Source: Corynebacterium halotolerans (lineage in GTDB: Bacteria; Actinomycetota; Actinomycetes; Mycobacteriales; Mycobacteriaceae). From it: a DNA stretch of 64,000 nucleotides. The first letter of the stretch is position 1, and every line of letters begins with the position of its first letter. The position numbers were made by a program, and so were the translations under genes. This document shows positions 38,904 to 47,422 of this stretch, one piece after another. Location: NCBI RefSeq assembly GCF_001056295.1, contig NZ_JVMD01000015.1, positions 434,001 to 498,000 on the forward strand. Reading direction: 5' to 3'. A model generated the notes under the pieces. It searched no databases and was not told the DNA's origin. It worked only from the letters and a program-made list of their open reading frames with translations.

Positions 38904-40060
38904 ACGTGACCGTCGCCGACGTGCGCCGAGTTCTCGATGCCGCCTACCCGCCCGAGCTCGCCGAAGAGTGGGACCGGGTCGGATTGATCTGCGGCGACCC
39001 CGAGCATCCCGTCTCGCGCGTGGCGGTGGCGCTGGACTGCACCGACGCCGTCGCCGATGCCGCGGTGGCGGCGGGCGCCCAGATGCTCGTGGTGCACCAT
39101 CCGCTGCTGCTGCGCGGGGTGTCCTCCGTGGCGGCGGACACGCCGAAGGGGCGGATCCTGCACAAGCTCATCCGCGGCGGCGTGGCGTTGTTCGCGGCGC
39201 ACACCAACGCCGATTCCGCGCGGCCGGGCGTCAACGACCGCCTCGCCGAGATCCTCGGCGTCACCCCGGGTGCGCCGCTGGCGCCGAAGCCGGGCCAGCA
39301 CCTCGACGCATGGGTGGTCCGCGTGCCGGCGTCCCACGCCGACGCAGTGAAGGAGGCCGTCTTCGCAGCCGGCGCCGGATCCGTCGGCGATTACGACTCC
39401 TGCGCCTACGAGCTCTCCGGCCGGGGCCAGTTCCGCCCGGGCGACGACGCCGACCCGTTCATCGGCGAGCGCGGTGCGGTCGAGCACGTCGAGGAAGAGC
39501 GCATCGAGTTCGTCGCCGAACCCGCGCTGCGGTCGCGCGTCCACGCTGCGCTGCTGGAGGCGCACCCGTACGAGGAGCCGAGCTTCGACATCCTCGAATC
39601 CCTCGTCGGCGATCTCGACCCCGGCACCGCGCTGGGCATCGGGCGCGTCGGAGACCTCGACGAGCCGATGCCTTTCCGCGATTTCGTCGATCGCGTCGCA
39701 AAGCGCCTGCCGGCCACGGAGTGGGGCGTGCGCGGCGCCGGCGACCCGGACCGGATGATCCGCCGCGTGGCGGTGGCCTCCGGCTCCGGCGATTCCTTCC
39801 TGAACACCGCGCGCAAGCTGGGCGTCGACGCGTTCGTCACGTCCGACCTGCGGCACCACCCCGTCGACGAGGCGCTGCGCGACGGCGGCCCCTGCATCGT
39901 CGACACCGCGCACTGGGCCAGCGAATTCCCCTGGTGCGGCCAGGCCGCGGAGCTGCTGGGCGACGCGCTGGGCATCGAGGCGGAGGTCCTGGACATCCGC
40001 ACCGACCCGTGGACCGTCGCCGCCCGCACCACCACCGACACCACCGAGGAGAAACGATGA
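38900..40060 (+). CDS. NIF3/DUF34 family metal-binding protein
   Basis: 386 aa. Begins MNVTVADVRRVLDAAYPPEL and has WDRVGLICGD, the metal site LVVHHPLLLRG, HTNADSARPGVND and a C-terminal DLRHHPVDEALRDG plus DTAHWASE. An inserted central PII-like domain gives the length typical of actinobacterial members. The family is proposed to be a GTP cyclohydrolase I type 2 or metal insertase; function is unsettled. It starts within the cobC stop (ATGA) and ends in the next start in the same way. One copy of the CGTCGCAAAGC motif lies inside it (39694-39704). Confidence 0.92.
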   Translation: MNVTVADVRRVLDAAYPPELAEEWDRVGLICGDPEHPVSRVAVALDCTDAVADAAVAAGAQMLVVHHPLLLRGVSSVAADTPKGRILHKLIRGGVALFAAHTNADSARPGVNDRLAEILGVTPGAPLAPKPGQHLDAWVVRVPASHADAVKEAVFAAGAGSVGDYDSCAYELSGRGQFRPGDDADPFIGERGAVEHVEEERIEFVAEPALRSRVHAALLEAHPYEEPSFDILESLVGDLDPGTALGIGRVGDLDEPMPFRDFVDRVAKRLPATEWGVRGAGDPDRMIRRVAVASGSGDSFLNTARKLGVDAFVTSDLRHHPVDEALRDGGPCIVDTAHWASEFPWCGQAAELLGDALGIEAEVLDIRTDPWTVAARTTTDTTEEKR

Positions 40061-40803
40061 AACTCGACCCCGTCACGCAGGTGACGATCCTGGAGCTGTC
40101 CGAAGCCCAGGCGCGCATGGACGGGCTCGAAGCGCGGCGCCAGTCGTCGCCCGAGCGGGCCGAGCTGACGTCGCTGCTCGCCGAGCGCGCCGCCCAGCGG
40201 ACCAGTTCCGCCCGGTCGAGGTTGTCGGCGCGGGATCTGGGCGTGGACGTCAAGAAGCTGGAGTCGGACCTGGACAAGCTGCGCCGCCGCGAGGACGAGG
40301 ACCGCCGCAGCCTGGGCGCCGCCGAAGACCCCGAGGTGCGGCGCGACCTGGAGCATGATCTGGCGTCCACGAGGCGGCGCCGCGAGGAGCTCGAGCACCA
40401 CATCGCCGACGTCCGCGACATCCGCGACGCCCACGAGATCAACACCGGCGCCGACGCCGACGAGCTGGAGGAGCGCATCCGCGGCGCCGAAAAGCGCGTT
40501 GCCGACGCCGATCTGGACGTGCAAGCCCAGGTCGACGGGCTGAAGCGGCGCATGGAGGAGCTGCGCGGCAAGGTCGACCCGACGCTGCTGTCGCGCTACG
40601 ACAAGATCACCGCCGAAACCGGCATCGGCGTCGCCCGCCTCGAGGGGCGCACCTGCCTGAGCTGCTACATGGAGCTCGATGCGTCGACCATGCGCGACTT
40701 CGAGCGGCTTCCGCCCGAGGTGGTGGTCAACTGCCCCGAGTGCCGGGCGTGGCTGGTGCGGCCGGTGACCCTCAACGCCGCGGGCAAGGGAGGCGGCCGA
40801 TGA
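40057..40803 (+). CDS. C4-type zinc-ribbon coiled-coil protein
   Basis: 248 aa. Residues 10-200 are a long charged coiled coil rich in Arg/Glu/Asp. The C-terminus has the zinc ribbon CLSC ... CPEC and ends with ECRAWLVRP. Homologue of Rv2229c, always next to the NIF3-like gene; role unknown, possibly nucleic-acid or protein scaffolding. ATGA overlaps at both ends. Confidence 0.9.
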   Translation: MKLDPVTQVTILELSEAQARMDGLEARRQSSPERAELTSLLAERAAQRTSSARSRLSARDLGVDVKKLESDLDKLRRREDEDRRSLGAAEDPEVRRDLEHDLASTRRRREELEHHIADVRDIRDAHEINTGADADELEERIRGAEKRVADADLDVQAQVDGLKRRMEELRGKVDPTLLSRYDKITAETGIGVARLEGRTCLSCYMELDASTMRDFERLPPEVVVNCPECRAWLVRPVTLNAAGKGGGR

Positions 40804-41582
40804 GCGGCGATGCGGGGTCGGCGGAGCGAGGCGCGGGCCAGTCCGCGCGCGGCGGCGCGGGCCAGGCCGGAACCGGAGACGCGGGTTTGGTTTCCACGAC
40901 GTCGGGTTCGGGGTCGGCGCGCGAAGCGTCGTCGGCGAGCCCGGGGTGGACCGGCGCCGTCGGCGAACCCACGAGGCTGCTTCTGCTGCGCCACGGGCAG
41001 ACGCCCATGAGCATCGACCGCCGGTACAGCGGGTCGACGTCGAACCCGTCGCTGACCGACTTCGGTCGTCGCCAAGCCCGCGCCGCCGCCGACCGGTTGG
41101 CGCTGGGGGACTGGGAAATCGGCGGGATCATCGCGTCGCCGCAGGCCCGCGCCCTGGAAACCGCGGAGTACGCCTCCGCGGAACTCGGCCTGGACATCTG
41201 CGTGGACGACGACCTGCGGGAAACCGACTTCGGCACGTGGGAGGGCCTGACCTTCGGCGAGGCCGCCGCACGTGACGCCGACATCCACGCCCGCTGGCTC
41301 TCCGATCCCGAGCTGCCGCCGCCGGGTGGCGAGGCGTTCCGCGCCGTCGACGACCGCGTCGCCGCCGCCCGCCGACGGATCGCCGAGAGCTTCGGCCCCG
41401 GCACGTTCCTGGTGGTCAGCCACGTGACGCCGGTGAAGGCGATCATCCGGCAGGGCCTCGGTGCCGGGTTCGAGTTGTACACCCGCCTGCACCTGGATCT
41501 CGCGTCTCTGTCGGTCGCCGAGTTCTACGCCGACGGCCCGACGTCGGTCACACTCGTCAACGACACCGCGCACCTGAGGTAG
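40800..41582 (+). CDS. Histidine phosphatase (phosphoglycerate-mutase fold), lacking the RNase H domain of its mycobacterial counterpart
   Basis: 260 aa. The phosphatase domain starts near residue 57 with LLLLRHGQTPMS (catalytic RHG), then SGSTSNPSLTDFGRRQA, the ETDFGTWEGL acidic site and VVSHVTPVKAI with the second His. The first 55 residues are Gly/Ser/Ala-rich with no fold. The M. tuberculosis neighbour at this place, Rv2228c, is a fusion of RNase HI and a CobC-type phosphatase; here only the phosphatase half remains. It may dephosphorylate alpha-ribazole phosphate in cobalamin synthesis. Last gene of the cobC operon. Confidence 0.9.
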   Translation: MSGDAGSAERGAGQSARGGAGQAGTGDAGLVSTTSGSGSAREASSASPGWTGAVGEPTRLLLLRHGQTPMSIDRRYSGSTSNPSLTDFGRRQARAAADRLALGDWEIGGIIASPQARALETAEYASAELGLDICVDDDLRETDFGTWEGLTFGEAAARDADIHARWLSDPELPPPGGEAFRAVDDRVAAARRRIAESFGPGTFLVVSHVTPVKAIIRQGLGAGFELYTRLHLDLASLSVAEFYADGPTSVTLVNDTAHLR

Positions 41583-41592
41583 CTCGCCGCTG

Positions 41593-41682
41593 GCCGGGTA
41601 GTTCGCGGCTCGCCAGATAGTGCGCCGCTCGCCGTCCGCCTCTCGCCGGGTAGTTCGCCGTTCGCCGCTCGCCGTCCGCCTC
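41593..41682 (+). repeat. Imperfect direct repeats between phosphatase gene and rnpB
   Basis: CGCCGCTCGCCGTCCGCCTC is found at 41623-41642 and 41663-41682. GCCGGGTAGTTCGC occurs near 41593 and 41645. The 219-bp spacer is otherwise featureless apart from a CGTCGCAAAGC copy at 41730, about 70 bp before rnpB. Confidence 0.75.
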
Positions 41683-41801
41683 GTGTCCGCCTCGTATTCG
41701 GCTCGGGCGGCGGATGGCGGGGACGTGGGCGTCGCAAAGCACAGCGCGCAGACAAACCCGCGGACGGGAATCCCGCCGACGTGCTGTAAAGTTCCACCAC
41801 G

Positions 41802-42244
41802 TGAGCGAGCCGGCCGGATGACCGCGGCACGGGGACCAGCGCACCGCAAGGTGGGCCCGGCCCGGCGCCGAGGAAAGTCCGGACTCCACAGGGCACGGTG
41901 GTTGCTAACGGCAACCCGGGGCGACCCGCGGGAAAGTGCCACAGAAAACAAACCGCCCGGGCGGCGCGGATTCGTCCGCGACGCACCGGGTAAGGGTGAA
42001 AAGGTGCGGTAAGAGCGCACCAGCGCCGCAGGTGACTGCGGCGGCTCGGTAAACCCCACCGGGAGCAAGGCAAGAGGGCGCACCACGTTCGCGCGGTGTG
42101 CCTGCTCGGACGATCGAGGGCGCCCGCCCGAGTCCGAGGGTAAGCCGCTTCAGGCGCCCAGCAATGGTGCGTCGAGATGGATGGTCATCGCCCGCCGGCG
42201 CCGAAAGGACCGGCGGGAACAGAATCCGGCTCACAGGCCGGCTC
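41802..42244 (+). ncRNA. rnpB: RNase P RNA (class A)
   Basis: Recognised by the universal core: GAGGAAAGTCCGGACTCCAC near 41869, followed by AGGGCACGGTG, then CCACAGAAAACAAACCGCC, GGTAAGGGTGAAAAGGTGCG, CGGTAAACCCC and the 3' ACAGAATCCGGCT. The 5' GAGCGAGCCGGCC pairs with the 3' GGCCGGCTCG, which fixes the ends to within a few bases. It is the catalytic RNA that matures tRNA 5' ends. Same strand and place (after the cobC operon) as in related genomes. Confidence 0.95.
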
Positions 42245-42245
42245 G

Positions 42246-42804
42246 TTCACCGTTACTTCGGGTACTTCGGGGGTTGTCCACCCCGGACTCTTCGGGGGTT
42301 GACTACCTCGGGGGCGTTTTGGTTGTGCGGGTAGGGCGGCGGCTGTTTCCGGCTGCGGCCCGCCACTTTGGCCGCTCGCGTTACTTCGATTGCGCGCGTC
42401 GCGTCGATCGAGTGGCCGCGCCGGCTCTTCCGGCCGATTCCGTTGCTCCGGTCGCGTGATTGTTTCGGCAAACTCGGTCGCGCCGACGTATTCCGCCCAA
42501 CGTCGCGCAGGCGTGGCCGCCGACCACGTGCAGGGAGGGGACTTCGTCACACCAGCCCCAACGTCGGTCGTTTGCGTTCAAATTGAAACACCGGGCCGGC
42601 AAATGACCAGGTGTTTTGCCGCGCGCGTGTTTCAGTTTGAACGCGATGACGGGGACTTGTGGCGCAAGTGACTGGCGTTGCGTGGGTCGCGATCGCCTCA
42701 GCGGCGACGAGCGGGTACGCGACTCCTCGGGCCGCGGCTCGAGGCCGCAGAGGCGATTTCCGCGACAGTTGGCCCGCCGTCGAGCCGGTGATCCGGCTAC
42801 GGCG
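42246..42804. other. 559-bp gene-free stretch after rnpB
   Basis: No reading frame here looks coding. It contains CTTCGGGGGTT direct repeats (42260-42300) and, at 42574-42644, an A+T-rich inverted repeat listed separately. The rest shows nothing recognisable. Confidence 0.7.
42574..42644. repeat. 18-bp A+T-rich inverted repeat
   Basis: GCGTTCAAATTGAAACAC (42574-42591) faces GTGTTTCAGTTTGAACGC (42627-42644): 17 of 18 pairs, 35-nt spacer. Each arm is itself nearly palindromic (TTCAA-A-TTGAA), so it may be two operator half-sites rather than a terminator; no T tract follows on either strand. Confidence 0.8.
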
Positions 42805-43761
42805 TCAGCTGTCCCGACGTCGCGCCTCGAAATCCTGCTTCCGCGTCCGGAACCCCTCCGGCCACCGCTCGCCGAACCGGACGAACGACCCCCGGAACGT
42901 CTCGCCGCGGGCCAGCGCCTTCTCGCCGCGCTTCAGGGCCTCGAGGGCTTTGACCACGGCGTTTTCCGTCATCAGGTCGATCCAGTCGATGCGCACGGGG
43001 GTCAGGCCGACGTCGATGAGTTCCTTCTCGCGCCGCCATTCGCGCCGCACCCGGTCGCGGGGGTCGCCGTAGGCCCCGGTGAATTTCTCCTCGCCGTGGA
43101 CCTCGAAGATGACGGGCCAGTCGCGGTAGGCCATGTCGACGCGGCAGATCAGGACGCCGCGTTCGTCGAAAACCCAGGTCTGCAGCTCGGGCGCGGGCAA
43201 CCCGGCCTCGATGAACTGTGCCCGCGCGAGGTCGATATTCGAATGCCCGAGGCGCAGGGCGGAGTCCGCCGCCGTAAGGCCCTGCCGGAACCCGTGGCGC
43301 AGCCGAATGTCCGCGACGGTAGCGCCGACGCCGGTGACCAGACGGCCATCGACCCGGACCAGGTCGCCGGGACCCCAGGTCAGTCGGCTTTCGCGTACAT
43401 CGCCGATGGTCGCCGACCGCCTGCGGGTGGGGTGGGCGAGCTCGATGACATCGTGCGCCGGGTCACGGTGCGGCCCGCCGCCCCGGAGGCCGTCCGCGTC
43501 CGGCCCGTCGCCCCAGCCGCCGTCGGCGTCGAGCACGTCCAGGCCGTGCATCAGCACGGCGCTTCGACCCATCAACACCATGCCGGTGTGAGCGTCGGCG
43601 GCGGCGATGTGCCGGAGCCGCCGTTTGCCCTGATCGTCGAGCGCGTTCCACTGGTCGGCGGGGTAGAAGCTGTTGGGGCGGATGCGGTGCAGGTCGCCGG
43701 CCCGGTGCCCGCGCGACAGTGCGACGCGGTCGGCGTCGGTGATTCCTCGAATGGGGTTCAT
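42805..43761 (-). CDS. AbiEi-like / DUF559 domain protein (orphan)
   Basis: 318 aa. The N-terminal part (1-100) contains GITDADRVALSRGHRAGDLHRIRPNSF, a small winged-helix-like region of the kind found in AbiEi antitoxin-type proteins. The C-terminal part (about 200-300) has VDMAYRDWPVIFEVHGEEKF and RREKELIDVGLTPVRIDW, typical of DUF559/Vsr-like endonuclease-fold domains of actinobacteria. An Asp/Gly-rich segment lies between. No AbiEii-type toxin gene is adjacent. Such proteins are frequent single genes in corynebacteria; function unknown. The assignment rests on motif resemblance. Confidence 0.7.
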   Translation of the reverse strand: MNPIRGITDADRVALSRGHRAGDLHRIRPNSFYPADQWNALDDQGKRRLRHIAAADAHTGMVLMGRSAVLMHGLDVLDADGGWGDGPDADGLRGGGPHRDPAHDVIELAHPTRRRSATIGDVRESRLTWGPGDLVRVDGRLVTGVGATVADIRLRHGFRQGLTAADSALRLGHSNIDLARAQFIEAGLPAPELQTWVFDERGVLICRVDMAYRDWPVIFEVHGEEKFTGAYGDPRDRVRREWRREKELIDVGLTPVRIDWIDLMTENAVVKALEALKRGEKALARGETFRGSFVRFGERWPEGFRTRKQDFEARRRDS

Positions 43762-43984
43762 GCCCCTTTGGACGCCGCCCGGCGCGCCCCGGTTCCGTCG
43801 AATTTCCCGGCACCCGAGGGCGGGGGTGGGCGCGGGTCACGCGGTTGGGCCCGGCCGAGCCCGGCCGCGCACGAGCTTTACGACGGACGAGCCTGGCCCG
43901 CGCACCTGCTTTGCGACGGCCCGAACCCGGCCGCGCCTTCCCCGGGACCCGGCGGAAAACCCGCGCCCCGAGCCGCGTGGCCTC

Positions 43985-45379
43985 TTACAGGAACTGCGAG
44001 TACGCGGGCAGATCCAGGAAGCCGTTGCCCGACAGGCCGATCAGGATGACGGGGCCGGTGCCCGGCTCGCCCTTGTGCTTCTCCGCCTCGACGCACGCCG
44101 CCGCGATGGCGTGGTTGGACTCGGGCGCGGGGACGGTGCCCTCGCAGCGCGCGAACCGCACTCCCGCGGCGAACGCGTCCTCCTGCTCGACGGTGGTGGT
44201 CTCCATCAGGCCCAGCTCCACGGCGTGCGACACCATCGGCGCCATCGCGTGGTAGCGCAGGCCGCCCGCGTGGATCGGGTCCGGCACGAAATCCTGGCCC
44301 AGGGTGTGCATCCTCAGCAGCGGCGTCAGGCCCGCGACGTCGCCATGGTCGTAGCGGTATTCGCCCTCCGTCAGCGACGGGCACTTCGCGGGCTCGGCGG
44401 CGACGATGCGGGGCGCGCCGTCGCGCAGGAACTCCGACGGATCCCGGCGGGTCCCCGACCGGTCGGTCGGGGAGGAGGAACGGCCGCCGTCGTCAAGCAC
44501 GGAACCGGTCAGCGAATGCCCGATGAACGGGAACGTCAGGCCGGCCAGGTTCGACCCGCCGCCCGCGCAGCCCACCACCACGTCCGGCCCGGACTCGCCG
44601 AACATGGCCAGCTGCGCGGCGGCCTCCTGGCCGATGATCGTCTGGTGCAGCATCACGTGGTTGAGCACGCTGCCCAGCGCATAACGCGAATTGTCGCCCT
44701 TGACGGCGACCTCGATGGCCTCCGACACGGCCATGCCCAGCGAACCCGGGGTGCCGGGGTCCTTCTCCAGCATCGCGCGGCCGGCCTCCGTCAGGTTCGA
44801 CGGCGACGGGTGCACCGACCCGCCGTAGACCTCCATGAGCATGCGGCGGTACGGCTTCGAGTCGTACGACGCGCGGACCTGCCACACCTCGACGCCCAGG
44901 CCGAAGAACCCGGCCGCGAAGGACAGCGACGCGCCCCACTGGCCGGCGCCGGTCTCGGTGGTCAGGTTCGAGATGCCGTCGAGCTTGTTGTAGTACGCCT
45001 GCGCCACCGACGTGTTCGGCTTGTGCGAACCGATCGGGGAGACGGACTCGTTCTTGTAGTAGATGCGGGCGGAGGTGCCCAGCTCCTTCTCCAGGCGGCG
45101 GGCGCGGGCCAGCGGGGCGGGCCTCCACAGTCGGTAGATTTCGCGGATCGGTTCGGGGATCTCGATCCACCGGTCGGTGGAGAACTCCTGCTCGACCAGT
45201 CCGGACGCGAAGATCGGCTCCATTTCCTCCGGCTTCAGCGGCTCGCGCGTCCCCGGGTGCAGGTGCGGCGGCAGCGGCTCGGGGAAGTCGGCGGCGAGGT
45301 TGTACCAGTGGGTCGGCAGCGCCGAATCGGGGAGGATGGCCTTGGTCATCTCGTTTGCGGGCGTGGCCTGCGCGGTCAT
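43985..45379 (-). CDS. TrpB-like pyridoxal-phosphate enzyme (TrpB2 subfamily)
   Basis: 464 aa. N-terminal LPTHWYNLAADFPEPLPPHLHPGT is typical of TrpB2, not of the TrpA-bound TrpB1. PLP-lysine context NESVSPIGSHKPNTSVAQA, TETGAGQWGASLSFAA, and phosphate-binding GCAGGGSNLAG are intact. TrpB2 enzymes make tryptophan from indole and serine, or act on phosphoserine. No trp genes are nearby. An insertion of about 25 residues (SSSPTDRSGTRRDPSEF) follows the glycine loop. It stands alone on the minus strand, divergent from the RNase gene. Confidence 0.93.
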   Translation of the reverse strand: MTAQATPANEMTKAILPDSALPTHWYNLAADFPEPLPPHLHPGTREPLKPEEMEPIFASGLVEQEFSTDRWIEIPEPIREIYRLWRPAPLARARRLEKELGTSARIYYKNESVSPIGSHKPNTSVAQAYYNKLDGISNLTTETGAGQWGASLSFAAGFFGLGVEVWQVRASYDSKPYRRMLMEVYGGSVHPSPSNLTEAGRAMLEKDPGTPGSLGMAVSEAIEVAVKGDNSRYALGSVLNHVMLHQTIIGQEAAAQLAMFGESGPDVVVGCAGGGSNLAGLTFPFIGHSLTGSVLDDGGRSSSPTDRSGTRRDPSEFLRDGAPRIVAAEPAKCPSLTEGEYRYDHGDVAGLTPLLRMHTLGQDFVPDPIHAGGLRYHAMAPMVSHAVELGLMETTTVEQEDAFAAGVRFARCEGTVPAPESNHAIAAACVEAEKHKGEPGTGPVILIGLSGNGFLDLPAYSQFL

Positions 45380-45460
45380 GTGTGCTCCTGTGTAGTGCGA
45401 AGTGAACCCCCACAGGCTATCCGGCGCCGTCGGCGGCGTTCGCCATTAGGCTCGGCGGAC

Positions 45461-46933
45461 ATGAAGCTCTATGCAGCGGCCCTCGATTTCCGCGCCGTCG
45501 CCCGCGAGTTCGGGGTGCCGGAGACGTTCGCCCCGGAGGTCCACGCCGATGCGGCCGCGGCGGCCGATCGCCGTGCGTCGCGGAAGGACATGCGCGACGT
45601 TCCCTTCGTCACCATCGACCCGCCCGGTTCGATGGATCTGGATCAGGCGATGCATTTGAGCGAGCTCGGGGGCGGCGGCTGGCGCGTCCTGTACGCCATC
45701 GCGGACGTCGGCGGGCTGCTCGAACCGGACTCGCCGACTGCGCGCGAGGCCATGCGCCGCGGCCAGACCATCTATCTGCCGGACGAGCCGACGCGCCTGC
45801 ACCCGGCGGCCCTGTCGGAGGGCCTGGGCAGCTTGCTTCCCGACGTCGACCGCCCCGCCATCGTGTGGGACATCGTCGTCGGCGCCGACGGCGAACCGGC
45901 CGAATGCGACGTGTATCCCGCGCTGGTGCGGTCGGTGGCGCGGCTGGAGTACGTGGAGGTGCAGGAGTCGCTCGACGCGGGTGAGCCGCACCCCTCCATT
46001 GCGGCGTTGCCCGAGGTCGGCCGGGCGAGGCAGGGGTCGGCGCTGCGTCGTGAAGCGATCAACCTCCGCCTGCCCTCGCAGACCGTCGCGCCGACGGGCG
46101 ACGGGCGGTGGGAGCTGCACCTGGACGCGCGGCCGCCGGCGATGGACCACAATTCGGAGATTTCGCTGCTGGCGGGCATGGTCGCGGGCCGGATGATGGC
46201 GGAGGCCGGGGTCGGCGTGCTGCGGACCCTGCGGCCGGCGGGGGAGGAGGCGCTGGCCGAGTTCCGCGTCGCCGCGCGGGCGCTGGGCTACGACCTGCCC
46301 GACGACGCCGGGATCGCCGAGGTCAGCGCGTTCCTCGCGGGCGTCGACGCCGAATCTGCGCGGGGGATGGCCGTGATGAAGGACGCCACGCGCCTGTTGC
46401 GCGGGTCCGGCTACGAGCGGTTGGGGTCGCTTGACGACGGCCCGGCCGCCGATCCGTCCGTCGCGCCCGTGCATTCCGGCGTCGGAGGGCCATATGCGCA
46501 CGTGACGGCGCCGCTGCGCAGGCTCATCGACAGGTTCGGGCTGGAGTACTGCCTGGCCATCGCCGCCCACCGGCGCGGGGAGACCGAGACCGTGGAGGTG
46601 CCGGAGTGGGTGGGCGCCGGAGTCGACGAGGCGATCTCGACGATGGCGACGTCGGGCCAGCTGTCCTCGCGCGTCGACCGGGCGTGCCTCGATCTGACGG
46701 AGGCCGTCGTGCTCGAGCCGTGGGTGGGCATGGCCTTCGATTCGGCGGTGCTCCACGACCGCGGCGAGGAAGTCGAGGTGTTCGTGTTCGAGCCGCCGGT
46801 GTTCGCGACGTGCCGCGCCACCGCAGGGGAGGGCGTGCCCGTCGAGGGCACCTCCCAGCGGATCAGTCTGGTCACCGCGGATCCGTCGAACCCATTGGAG
46901 CCGCGGGTGGTCTTCGGCTGGCCGGCGGATTAG
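45461..46933 (+). CDS. RNB-domain ribonuclease (RNase II/R family, short form)
   Basis: 490 aa. The catalytic RNB domain begins by residue 45 with VPFVTIDPPGSMDLDQAMHL, containing the acidic cluster that binds Mg. HPAALSEGLGSLLPD and YAHVTAPLRRLIDRF follow. Cold-shock and S1 RNA-binding domains of RNase R are absent; the protein is the short actinobacterial form. Probable 3'-to-5' exoribonuclease. The ATG at 45461 is chosen because the family start MKLYAAALDF fits there. Confidence 0.9.
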   Translation: MKLYAAALDFRAVAREFGVPETFAPEVHADAAAAADRRASRKDMRDVPFVTIDPPGSMDLDQAMHLSELGGGGWRVLYAIADVGGLLEPDSPTAREAMRRGQTIYLPDEPTRLHPAALSEGLGSLLPDVDRPAIVWDIVVGADGEPAECDVYPALVRSVARLEYVEVQESLDAGEPHPSIAALPEVGRARQGSALRREAINLRLPSQTVAPTGDGRWELHLDARPPAMDHNSEISLLAGMVAGRMMAEAGVGVLRTLRPAGEEALAEFRVAARALGYDLPDDAGIAEVSAFLAGVDAESARGMAVMKDATRLLRGSGYERLGSLDDGPAADPSVAPVHSGVGGPYAHVTAPLRRLIDRFGLEYCLAIAAHRRGETETVEVPEWVGAGVDEAISTMATSGQLSSRVDRACLDLTEAVVLEPWVGMAFDSAVLHDRGEEVEVFVFEPPVFATCRATAGEGVPVEGTSQRISLVTADPSNPLEPRVVFGWPAD

Positions 46934-47422
46934 CGGGGAGTCGGCCGGGCGGGGCCGGAGGGGCCGGGGAAGCAGTCCAGGCGAGTGCTTGCCTGGTCGG
47001 CGGACTACTGGTCGGCGGATTAGCCGGCATGACCCGTGAGGTTGCGGACGGCGCGTGCTGGGGTGATGACGCCCGGAAAATCGCGGCCACGGAAGCACCG
47101 CGCCCCGTCCACCCGGTCGGGGTGTCGAGCCCCGTCCGCCTGGTTGGTGCACCGCACCCCGTTCACCCGGTCGGTGCACCACTCTTCACCTAAACCCACC
47201 CCGAATGCGCAGACCCACCTGTTACAGCGGGTGGGTCTGCGCATTCGGGGTGGGTTAGCCGCGAAGGTAGCGGCGGCCGGCGCTATTCGGGGTGGGTTAG
47301 CCGTTTCGTCCCGGGAGGTCGCGGTGGCGGGACGGCTCGACCACCGCAGAAGCCGATCGCAACGTCACGGGACACGACACCCAGACGATGCCGGTCGCGC
47401 TTGACAGGCCGGCGGCGGGAAC
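46934..47422. other. 489-bp gene-free stretch with repeats
   Basis: Lies between the convergent RNase and GHMP-kinase genes. It holds CTGGTCGGCGGA direct repeats near 46995-47020, CACCCGGTCGG-type repeats at 47110-47180, and the 27-bp inverted repeat below, with an extra copy of its last 18 bases at 47285-47302. No coding frame is supported. Confidence 0.7.
47193..47256. repeat. Perfect 27-bp inverted repeat
   Basis: 47193-47219 pairs without mismatch with 47230-47256 (10-nt loop). TTCGGGGTGGGTTAGCCG, covering the end of the right arm, recurs at 47285-47302. On the minus strand the hairpin is followed by a short TTTAGG, so it might act as a terminator between convergent genes; the third copy suggests a repeat element instead. 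Confidence 0.85.
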
